64,000 nucleotides of DNA from Pseudoalteromonas sp. N1230-9 (lineage in GTDB: Bacteria; Pseudomonadota; Gammaproteobacteria; Enterobacterales; Alteromonadaceae). The translations under genes were made by a program, and so were the position numbers. Of the stretch, positions 9,316 through 17,992 are shown piece after piece. Each line of letters starts with the position of its first letter. Within the stretch, counting starts at the first letter, position 1. The notes beneath the pieces are model-generated. The model was not told where the DNA came from. It ran no database searches and saw nothing but the letters and a program-made list of their open reading frames with translations. The DNA lies in assembly GCF_032716425.1 (NCBI RefSeq), contig NZ_CP090420.1, positions 186,001 to 250,000 on the forward strand, written 5' to 3'.

Positions 9316-10368
9316 TTATAAACCTAAAATTCGATTGTTACGCTCAGTGTTTGTTGCGCCACTGGCAAAATCGTCAAAGGCTTTGTCTGTTGGGTTTATT
9401 AAGTGTGCTTTAATAAACTCAGCGCCTTCTCTTGCCCCATCTTCTGGGTGCTTTAAGCAGCATTCCCATTCAAGTACAGCCCAACCATCAAAACCATATT
9501 GAGTTAACTTGCTGAAGATTTGCTTAAAATCTACTTGGCCATCACCTAAAGAACGAAAACGCCCTGGTCGGTCTTGCCAGTTTTGAAATCCGCCATAAAC
9601 ACCTGAGCGGCCATTTGCGATAAATTCGGCATCTTTGACATGAAACGCCTTAATGCGCGAATGATAGATATCGATAAACGCTAAATAATCGAGCTGTTGC
9701 AATACAAAATGGCTCGGATCATAAAGAATATTAACGCGAGGGTGATTATTGGTTGCCGCTAAAAAGCGCTCAAATGTCACACCATCATGTAGGTCTTCAC
9801 CCGGATGCAATTCATAACACACGTCCACGCCATGCTCGTCAAAGCAATCTAAAATAGGTAACCAACGTTTAGCAAGTTCACTAAAGCCTTGTTCAACAAG
9901 TCCCTGCGGACGCTGTGGCCACGGGTAAAAGGTATGCCATAAAAAAGAACCCGAGAAGGTCGCATGGGTTGTTAAACCAAGGTTTTTACTTGCTTTCGCT
10001 GCTAGCATCAGTTGCTCTGTTGCCCACTTAGTACGTGCAGCAGGGTTACCTTTTACATGCTCTGCGGCAAAGTTATCGAACATTTCATCGTATGCAGGGT
10101 GTACCGCAATCAACTGGCCTTGCAAATGTGTTGATAGCTCTGAAATTGTAAGTCCATACTCTGTGGCAATACCAGTGACTTCATCGCAGTATTGCTGGCT
10201 TTGAGCTGCTTTTTCTAAATCGAAAATTTCAGGGTTTGAGGTTGGCACTTGAATCGCTTTGTAACCTAAACCGCTTGCCCACTTACATAAACCTTGAAAG
10301 CTATTGAACGGGGCTTGATCTGAAATAAACTGCGCCAAAAATATTGCTGGCCCTTTGATTTTATTCAT
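9316..10368 (-). CDS. Cytoplasmic sugar phosphate isomerase/epimerase-like TIM barrel
   Basis: 350 residues without signal peptide. Metal-site motifs of the xylose-isomerase-like superfamily are visible: CYELHPGED, NILYDPSHF, IKAFHVKDAEF and AVLEWECC. It starts 6 bases after the Gfo/Idh stop codon, and this two-gene arrangement (Gfo/Idh plus TIM barrel) is common in pathways that process keto-sugars or inositols. Here it probably isomerises, epimerises or eliminates the imported 3-keto sugar. It is distinct from the exported TIM-barrel protein at the end of the operon, so the locus has one family member on each side of the inner membrane. Confidence 0.87.
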   Translation of the reverse strand: MNKIKGPAIFLAQFISDQAPFNSFQGLCKWASGLGYKAIQVPTSNPEIFDLEKAAQSQQYCDEVTGIATEYGLTISELSTHLQGQLIAVHPAYDEMFDNFAAEHVKGNPAARTKWATEQLMLAAKASKNLGLTTHATFSGSFLWHTFYPWPQRPQGLVEQGFSELAKRWLPILDCFDEHGVDVCYELHPGEDLHDGVTFERFLAATNNHPRVNILYDPSHFVLQQLDYLAFIDIYHSRIKAFHVKDAEFIANGRSGVYGGFQNWQDRPGRFRSLGDGQVDFKQIFSKLTQYGFDGWAVLEWECCLKHPEDGAREGAEFIKAHLINPTDKAFDDFASGATNTERNNRILGL

Positions 10369-10374
10369 TCTTTT

Positions 10375-11535
10375 TTATCCAATCTGTAATTTGTGCCATT
10401 TAGTATCTTGCTTCGATGAAGCAACAACATGCTCAATAAACGCCATGCCACGCACAGCATCTTTAATGCCAGGCACATCAAATGCTGAATTCGTTGCGTT
10501 ATCGCCTTGCTTAAATGCATGAATTTGCGCTGCAAAATTGCTGTAAATGTTGGCAAATGCTTCAAGGTAGCCCTCTGGGTGACCGGCAGGGGCGCGCAGG
10601 GCATTTTGTGTGTCAGGGTGTAATTCACCTACGCCCGCTCTAAGTAATGTGGCGGCTTGATTGTGGCCTCGTAGCCATAAGCTATTAGGCTCAAGTTGCG
10701 ACCATTCAAGACTGGCTTTATCGCCATAAATACGCAGGCGTAAGTTGTTTTCATCGCCAACAGCAATTTGGCTTGCCAGTAAAACGCCTTTACAACCATT
10801 ATTGAATCTAAGTAGCACAGTGCCATCATCATCGAGGGCTCGTCCTTCAATCACATGGTTTAAATCGGCGCAAAGCTCGGTGATTTCGAGATCAGAGACA
10901 TATTCGGCTAAGTTAGCTGCATGCACGCCAATGTCGCCCATACAACAACTAATACCTGACTTACTGGTGTCTAAACGCCAGCTGGCTTGTTTTGAACCTT
11001 CGTCTTCGCTGCGCGCTAACCAGCCTTGAGTGTACTCAACAATCACTTTACGTATGCTGCCGAGCTCACCTGCTTTTACGCGATGCTTGGCTTCTTTGAC
11101 CATAGGGTAACCGGTGTAAGTGTGGGTTAACCCATATAAAACCTGCTGTTTTGCAATAATGCTTTGTAATTGCTCTGCCTCTGCGAGTGTGAGCGTTGCG
11201 GGTTTATCTGAGAGCACATGAAAACCATGTTCAAGCGCCATTTTAGCGACCGGAAAATGCAAATGGTTTGGGGTGGCAATAGCCACAAAATCGATACGCT
11301 CATCAGCAGGTAATTTTGCTTCTTCGGTAAATAGCGTCTGGTAACTGTCGTAGCAACGCCTGCTATCAAGCCCGAGTAGTTCACCAGTAGCTTTACATTT
11401 GTTTGCGTCTGAACTGAATGCGCCTGCAACAAGCTCTATCATTCCATCTAATCGTGCTGCAATTCGATGAATAGCGCCAATGAAAGCCCCATCGCCACCG
11501 CCTACCATTGCCATGCGGATCTTAGCTTTGCTCAT
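10375..11535 (-). CDS. Gfo/Idh/MocA family NAD(P)-dependent oxidoreductase
   Basis: 386 residues. An N-terminal Rossmann motif VGGGDGAFIG (about 11-20), the family's Lys-Pro motif as DKPATLTLAEA and GDIGVHAANLAEY in the catalytic domain are visible. It is the first gene of the minus-strand operon, divergent from the PAS-AraC regulator. In 3-keto-sugar pathways members of this family reduce the keto-sugar back to a hexose or oxidise the C3 hydroxyl; either fits. It is followed 6 bases later by the TIM-barrel gene. Confidence 0.88.
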   Translation of the reverse strand: MSKAKIRMAMVGGGDGAFIGAIHRIAARLDGMIELVAGAFSSDANKCKATGELLGLDSRRCYDSYQTLFTEEAKLPADERIDFVAIATPNHLHFPVAKMALEHGFHVLSDKPATLTLAEAEQLQSIIAKQQVLYGLTHTYTGYPMVKEAKHRVKAGELGSIRKVIVEYTQGWLARSEDEGSKQASWRLDTSKSGISCCMGDIGVHAANLAEYVSDLEITELCADLNHVIEGRALDDDGTVLLRFNNGCKGVLLASQIAVGDENNLRLRIYGDKASLEWSQLEPNSLWLRGHNQAATLLRAGVGELHPDTQNALRAPAGHPEGYLEAFANIYSNFAAQIHAFKQGDNATNSAFDVPGIKDAVRGMAFIEHVVASSKQDTKWHKLQIG

Positions 11536-11617
11536 CTTAAGCGCTCCTAAATTTAAATAGCGTCTGCTACTGTTAATGTCATGTTATTGATAATAGGAAA
11601 GCTTAGCCAATAAGCGC

Positions 11618-11655
11618 TAATAAAAATTCGGTTGACAATGCAACAAAATCGGCGT
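11618..11655 (+). promoter_or_regulatory. Two-armed 38-bp operator, copy 1
   Basis: Arms TAATAAAAATTCGGT (11618-11632) and AACAAAATCGGCGT (11642-11655) are separated by 9 bases. The same two arms with the same spacing but a different spacer occur in reverse orientation at 14226-14263. The sub-motif AAAATTCGG / AAAATCGG repeats directly with its CGG 21 bp apart, which suits an AraC-family regulator. It overlaps the -35 region of the regulator's own likely promoter. Confidence 0.75.
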
Positions 11656-11662
11656 TTAAAAT
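11632..11662 (+). promoter_or_regulatory. Likely sigma-70 promoter of the PAS-AraC gene
   Basis: A perfect TTGACA (11632-11637) is followed 17-19 bases later by AT-rich candidates TTTAAA or TAAAAT (11655-11662). The operator copy overlaps both elements. Confidence 0.5.
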
Positions 11663-11698
11663 ATATAGGGCTGTTATTTATTGAGACGAAATTAAGCG

Positions 11699-12424
11699 AT
11701 GGATATTCAAGAAATAATAAAAAAAGCTGGCGTAAATCAGCTAATTGCTGCATTTGATTTACTGCCAGATATCCTCTTTTGGGTAAAAGACACAGATAGT
11801 AGAATCTTGCATTGTAATCAGCATTTTATTGAGCATCAGGGTTATAAAACACTGGAGCAAATATTGCTAAAAACAGACTTTGATTTTTCGCCAAAGCACC
11901 TCGCGTTTCAATACGTCAATGACGATAAACGGGTGATGGAAGGCTACATAGTGACTGACCGTTTAGAGCTCAACCAAACTCAACAAGGTGAGCTTGGTTG
12001 GTTTTCTACATCAAAGCATGCTTTAAAAGATCACGATGGCAATGTGATTGGCACTTACGGAGTGACCCGACATCTACAAAAAACCTCAAAAGCACTTTCT
12101 CATGTAAGGGCAATTGAAGAGCCGGTAAAATTTATTCGCGAGCATTATCATCGTCAGATCAGCATTGATGAATTGGCAGAACTTGCGCATTTGTCGGTAA
12201 GTGCTTTAGAGCGCCGCTTTAAAAAGCACTTAGCAAAAACTCCCAATCAATTTATTAACGAAGTGCGCCTCGAAAATGCCCGCAAGCTACTAATTGAAAC
12301 GCAACTGCCCATTTCACAAGTGGCCTACCAGTGTGGGTTTTCTGAACCGAGTTACTTTAGCAAACAATTTCGGCGTTTGTTTGGTGAAATTCCCTCACAA
12401 ATGCGTTCGCAATTAGGTGATTAA
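11699..12424 (+). CDS. PAS-domain AraC-family transcriptional regulator
   Basis: 241 residues: an N-terminal PAS-type sensor (about 14-125, with DILFWVKDTDSRILHCNQ and GTYGVTRHL) and a C-terminal AraC double helix-turn-helix (about 140-238, LAHLSVSALERRFKKHL and ISQVAYQCGFSEPSYFSKQFRR). It is divergent from the Gfo/Idh-led operon and is the only regulator in this locus, so it is the natural candidate for binding the shared 38-bp element. The ligand is unknown. Its stop overlaps the end of the convergent kinase gene by 4 bases. Confidence 0.9.
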   Translation: MDIQEIIKKAGVNQLIAAFDLLPDILFWVKDTDSRILHCNQHFIEHQGYKTLEQILLKTDFDFSPKHLAFQYVNDDKRVMEGYIVTDRLELNQTQQGELGWFSTSKHALKDHDGNVIGTYGVTRHLQKTSKALSHVRAIEEPVKFIREHYHRQISIDELAELAHLSVSALERRFKKHLAKTPNQFINEVRLENARKLLIETQLPISQVAYQCGFSEPSYFSKQFRRLFGEIPSQMRSQLGD

Positions 12425-13290
12425 ATTGCAGCTCTTGCCATTAAAATAGCTCCTTGCTCAGCACTGGCAAGAGCGGGGGTTAAATGCGCTTTACTGGCAT
12501 CAGGTAAGTAAGGCGTGATGGCATTGGCAATGCCGCCCATTAAGGTAACGTTTTCAATACCTTGCTTTTCAAAGTAAGTGATATATCGGGTAATGTATGC
12601 GCACGCTTCATTGATTAATTGCTGACAAAAAGCATCGTCAGAATGGCTAAAAACAAGCGGCGCAAATTTGGCAAGCTCAGCAGGGCTTGCTAATATTAAA
12701 CGCTGACTTAACGCTTGGCTTGAGTCGCAGTTAAGCTCGGTGAGTAGGGTATTTATTGCTGCAGAACTTTTCGCAACACCATCAAGTACTTCAAATGCTT
12801 TACGGCAAAGTTGTAAGCCTAACCAACCACCACTGGCACCATCGCTCAGTAATAATCCGTAACCACCTAATTCACTAAATTGGCTTTGCTGCTGGTAACC
12901 TGCACAAAAGCCCGTACCAAGAATAATCACCGCGCCATCATGGTGTTGATGTGCACCTTTACAGGCAATCAGCATATCTGTTGATAGGGTAAACTTAGCA
13001 AAAGAGTGCGGCCATTTTGTCATGGCTTGATAGGCCGAGTCGATATTAGCACCGGCAAGTCCTGCATGCACATAGGTGTTTTTTAGCTCGCTTAAGGCAA
13101 GCCCTGCTTCATGAAATGCAAGTTCGGTGGCGTGGAGTATAGATTCTTGGCTTTGTTGGCAGCTGGTGGCTACGTTTGCTGAGCCACTTATGGCTTCGCT
13201 AAGTAAAGAGCCGTTTTCGTTTTCTAAACGAACTTTACACTTACTGCCACCGCCATCAATACCTAAAAAATACGTTGCTTTGCTTGCCAT
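12421..13290 (-). CDS. BadF/BadG/BcrA-type sugar kinase (glucosamine/GlcNAc kinase-like)
   Basis: 289 residues of the ASKHA ATPase superfamily: phosphate-1 motif FLGIDGGGSKCKV (about 8-20), an ILGTGFCAGY phosphate-2 segment and VTLMGGIAN near the C-terminus. Length and motifs fit the BadF/BadG family that includes bacterial glucosamine kinases and eukaryotic-type N-acetylglucosamine kinases. It follows cutC by 2 bases. In the locus it could phosphorylate the hexose or hexosamine released by the upstream pathway; the substrate is inferred only. Confidence 0.82.
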   Translation of the reverse strand: MASKATYFLGIDGGGSKCKVRLENENGSLLSEAISGSANVATSCQQSQESILHATELAFHEAGLALSELKNTYVHAGLAGANIDSAYQAMTKWPHSFAKFTLSTDMLIACKGAHQHHDGAVIILGTGFCAGYQQQSQFSELGGYGLLLSDGASGGWLGLQLCRKAFEVLDGVAKSSAAINTLLTELNCDSSQALSQRLILASPAELAKFAPLVFSHSDDAFCQQLINEACAYITRYITYFEKQGIENVTLMGGIANAITPYLPDASKAHLTPALASAEQGAILMARAAI

Positions 13291-13292
13291 GC

Positions 13293-14021
13293 TTAATCCT
13301 TTGAAAGAAGCTTCTTGATAGCCTCGGCGTTAATTGCACCATTTTCGTTGTGCACACATGAATGTACATGCACAGCTGCCTTTGCTGAATAATTATTTAT
13401 TAATTGCCAAAGTGTTGCCGCATTGTCTAAGGTCACACCACCACCCATAACAATTTCTATCTGATTAGCACTGTGCGCTAAATATGTGTTGATCTGATTT
13501 AGACCATCTACAGCACTTTGGCCGCTTTGCCACGGCGTGCCTGCTGTTAATATGCGGTCTACTCTTAAGCTAATGAGTTTATCAAGTGCGCTTAACGGGT
13601 TTGTTAGGGTATCGAATGCACGGTGAAAGGTCACCATTAAACCATAATGTTTAGCTGTGGCAACTAAAGAGCGGGTCACGTCTAAATCAAGTTCGCCTCT
13701 TTTAACTGCACCAAATACCACACCGTGCGCCCCCGCGTTAGCTGCCATTGTTATTTGCTTTTCCATTAATTCGTAACACTCAGCACTAACAATAAAATCG
13801 CCCGCTTCAGGGCGAACCATCACCACTAACTCTGCGCTATTGGTCAGGCTTTTCACAGCACAATCAATTGCAGACAAACTCGGAGTTAAACCACCTAGGT
13901 GTAAATTACTGCACAGTTCAAAGCGCCTTGCGCCTAAGTTACTAGCCGTCGAAATATTGTTAGCTAGCTGCTTTAAATCGCCTTCGTTTATGCACACTTC
14001 GAGAATTTTACCATTGTTCAT
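13293..14021 (-). CDS. cutC: CutC family protein
   Basis: 242 residues of the CutC TIM-barrel family (PF03932): EVCINEGDLKQLANN near the start, GARRFELCSNLHLGGLTPS, MVRPEAGDF, GVVFGAVKRGELD, TFHRAFD and IVMGGGVT are all characteristic. The copper-homeostasis name comes from E. coli and is doubtful; no metal-transport genes are nearby, and pairing with a sugar kinase and a carbohydrate TBDR suggests a sugar-related function here. It is probably first in a two-gene operon with the kinase, divergent from the TBDR. Confidence 0.9.
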   Translation of the reverse strand: MNNGKILEVCINEGDLKQLANNISTASNLGARRFELCSNLHLGGLTPSLSAIDCAVKSLTNSAELVVMVRPEAGDFIVSAECYELMEKQITMAANAGAHGVVFGAVKRGELDLDVTRSLVATAKHYGLMVTFHRAFDTLTNPLSALDKLISLRVDRILTAGTPWQSGQSAVDGLNQINTYLAHSANQIEIVMGGGVTLDNAATLWQLINNYSAKAAVHVHSCVHNENGAINAEAIKKLLSKD

Positions 14022-14410
14022 GGTCGTGTTTTTACCATATCTATTACACCTAGTTTTTAGTTACTCATTTTATACCTATTCAATAAGAACAGTTTTTATT
14101 GTTTTACTATTTATAATCAGTGATTTATTTTTATTTCGGTTGTTTCATAACACTGCTTAAAAATTAAAACGATGTTGGGCTAACTATAAGTCAGAAAATA
14201 CAAAAGTGAATATAAAATATTCCTTACGCCGATTTTGTTATATCGGTCACCGAATTTTTATTATCACTTTTTGACCGCTCCCCCCTATTCTGAAACTGAG
14301 TTTAACAAGCTATTAACTCCCAATAATCAGTTTAAAACCGACAACAATAAGATGTTTTATGAGATGTATAGACCTCATAAAGCTTGCAGAACACACAACT
14401 GGAGATAGGC
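14022..14410. other. 389-bp divergent control region between cutC and the TBDR
   Basis: This gene-free stretch holds operator copy 2 (14226-14263) roughly midway, AT-rich DNA on both sides and the TBDR ribosome-binding site at its end. No convincing ORF or RNA gene is visible. Confidence 0.6.
14226..14263 (-). promoter_or_regulatory. Two-armed 38-bp operator, copy 2
   Basis: On the minus strand this contains TAATAAAAATTCGGT (14263-14249), a 9-base spacer and AACAAAATCGGCGT (14239-14226), identical in both arms to the element at 11618-11655. It lies between the divergent cutC and TBDR genes, linking both to the PAS-AraC regulator. Confidence 0.75.
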
Positions 14411-17200
14411 ATGGGCAAGCAAAGTGCGATAAAAATAAAAGGGCAAGGACGGCATTTTAAACACAATGCAATTGTGATTTCGTTACTCGCGGTAATCAAT
14501 ACAGGTTACGCGGCAGAACAAGCGAATGAAGACGTAGAAGTGATTGAAGTCCGTGGTATTCGTTCATCAACCGCAGAAAACTTGGCAATAAAACGACTTT
14601 CAGCTGCCACGGTTGATGCAATCACCGCAGAAGATATTGGTAAATTTCCTGATAAAAACGTCGCTGATTCATTACAACGTGTATCAGGCGTACTCATTGA
14701 TCGCGATGGTGGCGAAGGTAGTCGTGTCAGTATTCGTGGTACGTCACCGGATTGGACTCTCACCCAATTAAACGGTAACTATATTGCTTCGTCTGGCACA
14801 GGGAGCCCTGCACGCAGTTTCAACTACACACTATTGCCATCAAGCATGATCAAAAGTGTAGAAGTGTACAAAAGTGCAGAAGCTCGTATTGATGAAGGCG
14901 GTATTGGCGGCACGGTTATATTACACACCCGTAAACCACTTGAAATGGAAGCAAATTCAGGGGCCCTAAGCGCTGAGGTGACTTACGATGATGTGTCTGA
15001 GGACACAAAACCACAAGTGAATGTATTGTACTCATGGAAAAACGATGAGGAAAACTTCGGGATTTTAGCAGGCTTTACACGCCAAGAAAGACGGGTGGTT
15101 ACTGTTTCAAATGAGTCTTTTGGTTGGCGTTTTTACTCTGATTCGGCGGAAGATGCAGATCAACCAGCTATTGTAGACCAAGCTACAGGTGAAGTTTATG
15201 ATAATGTTTGGGCATCGTCTGGCATACATGTGAAAAACGCAGACCAAGATCGTGACCGTGATGGGTATCAAGTTGCTATTCAATGGATGCCAACAGACCG
15301 TTTAGATCTGAGCTTTAATTATTTTGGTGCAAAATTAAGTTATGACCAAGTCGGACAAGAAGTATTCTTTGCCGAGTGGAATGATAATCACAATCCCTAT
15401 TTTGGTGTCGAATTAGACGGCGACACAGTCGTTGCTTATGGTAATGGTGATAATGGTTTATTGAATGAGAATAACTGGGGTGATGCCGATGTAAACGGCG
15501 GCGTGCCGGTTCGCCGTGGTTTATTGTCGCCTCAACTAACGGGTCGTGAGCGTTTTGGTGAATCAAAGTCTAATACATTTGATTTTGAAGGGACTTATTA
15601 TGGTGATGCATACAGCATTACGTTAAAGCTTGGGCACACAAAAGCTGACGGTGGTACATCAAAAGAAACCTATGCAAATATTGATGCTCGCCTTGGCTCT
15701 GTAAATAGCTGGCATTGGTCAACAAAAGGGGGCAAGCCATCTTATGAAGTATCTACAGATTTAGCCACCGATAAAGAAGCGTATCAATACTATGATTGGT
15801 TTGACTCTTACTCATCTGAAAATGAAGACTCTGAAAATTATATTCAAACAGACGTAAAATTTGACCTTGATGGCAGCTTTTTTACCCGCGTGTATGTGGG
15901 GGGCAAATATCGCGACCACGAAATTAAAGGCATGCGTAATGATTTTCGATGGGATGACGGCATAGCTGACAATGGCGGTTACCGTGGCTATTTACCAGGT
16001 ACAGAGTGGTTCCATAATCCTGATTTTCACCCAGATGCACCAACACTGGTGAGCGATCATGTGGTGGATAATAGCGCAGGGGATACAGGCGCATTTAACT
16101 TTTTAGCGTTTGATTTCAATGCCCTTGATAATTACTTAAAAGACAATTTTAGTCGAACTGTTGTACCGTCACTTTCGGGTACTTATGCATTAGAAGAAAA
16201 GATCTGGTCTGTGTATACGCAAGCTGATTTCGAATGGCAAAACTTTCGCGGTAACTTGGGTGTACGCTATGTTAATACTGAGCTGACAACACTTACGTAT
16301 GATGAAGTGATTGGCCAAGACAATAATGATACCGAACCAAATGAGCGTAGCAGTGATGACGGCGAAGTCTTACCAAGTTTTAACCTCGCTTGGGATGCCA
16401 CAGAAGATTTAGTTGTGCGTTTTGCTGCGGCACGAACTATGTCACGAATTAGTTATTCAGATTTAAGCCAGTCTGAAACTTATGGTCCTCCGGTGAATAT
16501 AAACTCGCCGGACTCATGGACAGGACGAGGCCGAGGAACATCTGTGAATACAGGTCTTGACCCTATGTTGTCTGATCAATTCGATTTAGGTGTCGAGTGG
16601 TATTATGGAGAAGGTTCTGCGTTAGGGGCGACGGTATTTTCAAAAGATATCTCAAACCTACCAATATCCACTCTCGAAATTGTGCAGCGAGAGCATGATT
16701 GCTGTAATGGCCCAATTGAAGTTGAAATGAACACCAAAGTAGGGGGAGGTGATGCAAAATCAGAGGGTTTAGAACTGTTCTTCCAGCATTCGTTTGATAA
16801 TGGTTTTGGTATTTTAACTAACTACACCTACACAGATACCAGCACTAGCGAAGTCTCGACTGACGGGCAAAAAACAGATGCTGAGATCCCAGGTACAGCT
16901 AAGCATCAATATAATATTTCAGTGTATTTTGAGAACGATGATTTTAGCGTTCGCGCCTCTTATAACTGGAAAGATGACCGTGCTAACGGTATACACAAAG
17001 GATATAACTTTTACACCAAAGACTATGGTCAGCTAGATGTAAATGCATCATATAATCTAACTGAGCAGCTCTCGTTTACTGCATCTGTAGTAAACCTAAC
17101 AGAAGAGCTTGAAGAAGGTTATTGGAAACAGAGTAATCGCTTTACCTATAACCAGTATTCAGGTCGTCGTTTTTACTTAGGCGCAAATTATAACTTCTAA
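14411..17200 (+). CDS. TonB-dependent receptor, carbohydrate type
   Basis: The start at ATG 14411 is chosen over an upstream TTG because GGAG lies 7-10 bases before it and a signal peptide follows (cleavage near GYAA-EQ). The mature protein begins with a TonB box-like EVIEVRGIR, then a plug with AITAEDIGKFPDKNVADSLQRVSGV, typical of the TonB-Xanth-Caul (TIGR01782) receptors that take up oligosaccharides. It ends in a beta strand with terminal Phe (GANYNF). About 929 residues. It would import the glycoside that the divergent periplasmic enzymes process. Confidence 0.92.
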   Translation: MGKQSAIKIKGQGRHFKHNAIVISLLAVINTGYAAEQANEDVEVIEVRGIRSSTAENLAIKRLSAATVDAITAEDIGKFPDKNVADSLQRVSGVLIDRDGGEGSRVSIRGTSPDWTLTQLNGNYIASSGTGSPARSFNYTLLPSSMIKSVEVYKSAEARIDEGGIGGTVILHTRKPLEMEANSGALSAEVTYDDVSEDTKPQVNVLYSWKNDEENFGILAGFTRQERRVVTVSNESFGWRFYSDSAEDADQPAIVDQATGEVYDNVWASSGIHVKNADQDRDRDGYQVAIQWMPTDRLDLSFNYFGAKLSYDQVGQEVFFAEWNDNHNPYFGVELDGDTVVAYGNGDNGLLNENNWGDADVNGGVPVRRGLLSPQLTGRERFGESKSNTFDFEGTYYGDAYSITLKLGHTKADGGTSKETYANIDARLGSVNSWHWSTKGGKPSYEVSTDLATDKEAYQYYDWFDSYSSENEDSENYIQTDVKFDLDGSFFTRVYVGGKYRDHEIKGMRNDFRWDDGIADNGGYRGYLPGTEWFHNPDFHPDAPTLVSDHVVDNSAGDTGAFNFLAFDFNALDNYLKDNFSRTVVPSLSGTYALEEKIWSVYTQADFEWQNFRGNLGVRYVNTELTTLTYDEVIGQDNNDTEPNERSSDDGEVLPSFNLAWDATEDLVVRFAAARTMSRISYSDLSQSETYGPPVNINSPDSWTGRGRGTSVNTGLDPMLSDQFDLGVEWYYGEGSALGATVFSKDISNLPISTLEIVQREHDCCNGPIEVEMNTKVGGGDAKSEGLELFFQHSFDNGFGILTNYTYTDTSTSEVSTDGQKTDAEIPGTAKHQYNISVYFENDDFSVRASYNWKDDRANGIHKGYNFYTKDYGQLDVNASYNLTEQLSFTASVVNLTEELEEGYWKQSNRFTYNQYSGRRFYLGANYNF

Positions 17201-17224
17201 CCGACATGTTGTTTGTTGCAACCT

Positions 17225-17260
17225 AAAAAGGTACTTTTACTAAAGTACCTTTTTCTTTTT
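17225..17260 (+). terminator. Terminator after the carbohydrate TBDR
   Basis: AAAAAGGTACTTT and AAAGTACCTTTTT pair around a short loop and continue into a T-rich tract, 10 bases before the GNAT start codon. Confidence 0.85.
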
Positions 17261-17270
17261 TAAGACAATA

Positions 17271-17687
17271 ATGATTGAATTTGTAGCGGCTACAGAACAA
17301 GACAAAGCCTATTTACTCGACTTAAGGTTAAATACCATGGTTGAACACCTTGAGAATCAAGGTTTATTTTTATCACTTGAACAACACCAAGCAAGAGTGG
17401 CAGAACACTTTGAACACAGCCACTTAGTGTTAAATGATGGGCAATGTGTAGGCGCTGCTAAGTTCATTGTTAGTGACAAAACAATCAGTTTATTACAGCT
17501 ACAAATAGCACCCAAACAGCAGGGCAAAGGGCTAGGCACTCAGGTGTTAGATGCACTAAAAGCACAAACATCAGAAATTAATTTAACGGTGCTAAAAGCA
17601 AACCCAGCGTATGGGCTATATCAACGGGCAGGATTCAAAACGCTAGGTGCAGACGACTATGAGTTTCATATGCAGTGGCAGAAATAA
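17271..17687 (+). CDS. GNAT-family N-acetyltransferase
   Basis: 138 residues, one GNAT domain. The acetyl-CoA binding motif QIAPKQQGKGLGTQVLDAL (about 83-101, Q/RxxGxG/A type) and a C-terminal YQRAGFKTLG segment are diagnostic. No adjacent gene points to a substrate. It is convergent with minE, and the two genes share a hairpin between them. Confidence 0.85.
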   Translation: MIEFVAATEQDKAYLLDLRLNTMVEHLENQGLFLSLEQHQARVAEHFEHSHLVLNDGQCVGAAKFIVSDKTISLLQLQIAPKQQGKGLGTQVLDALKAQTSEINLTVLKANPAYGLYQRAGFKTLGADDYEFHMQWQK

Positions 17688-17689
17688 AA

Positions 17690-17724
17690 AAGGGCGCTGT
17701 TAGCATTAACAAAGCGCCCAATTT
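17690..17724 (-). terminator. Terminator of the min operon
   Basis: GGGCGCT / AGCGCCC (17692-17698 and 17713-17719) form a stem. On the minus strand it is followed by TTTTTT, so it mainly terminates minE; it could also serve the convergent GNAT gene. Confidence 0.8.
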
Positions 17725-17727
17725 TGA

Positions 17728-17991
17728 CTATTTCTTTTCTTCTTCTGGCAGAGTCACGTTCAACTCAAGTACTGCTAAGTCATCTTCATTTTGATCAAAC
17801 TGAACTTGAACAGCATCGGTATTTACATTCACATATTTGCGTATCACATCAAGAATATCTTGCTTTAGCTGTGGCAGATAATCAGGTGTACCACGTTGTG
17901 AGCGCTCGTGTGCGACAATGATCTGCAATCGCTCTTTTGCTAATGACGCACTGCTTTTCTTCTCTGAGCGGAAGTAGTCAAGTAAAGACAC
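17728..17991 (-). CDS. minE: Cell division topological specificity factor MinE
   Basis: 87 residues from the GTG at 17991. The start is chosen because GGAGG lies 6 bases upstream and the protein then begins SLLDYFRS, the conserved MinE membrane/anti-MinCD segment; the longer TTG frame adds four residues the family lacks. [18 protein letters not shown] is the MinD-binding helix. MinE stimulates MinD ATPase and sets the pole-to-pole oscillation. Its start follows the minD stop by 1 base. Confidence 0.96.
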   Translation of the reverse strand: MSLLDYFRSEKKSSASLAKERLQIIVAHERSQRGTPDYLPQLKQDILDVIRKYVNVNTDAVQVQFDQNEDDLAVLELNVTLPEEEKK

Positions 17992-17992
17992 A

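Noticed and set aside
10365..10850. Extra minus-strand ORFs overlapping the Gfo/Idh gene
   Set aside because: They lie in alternative frames of a well-supported gene and show no family resemblance.
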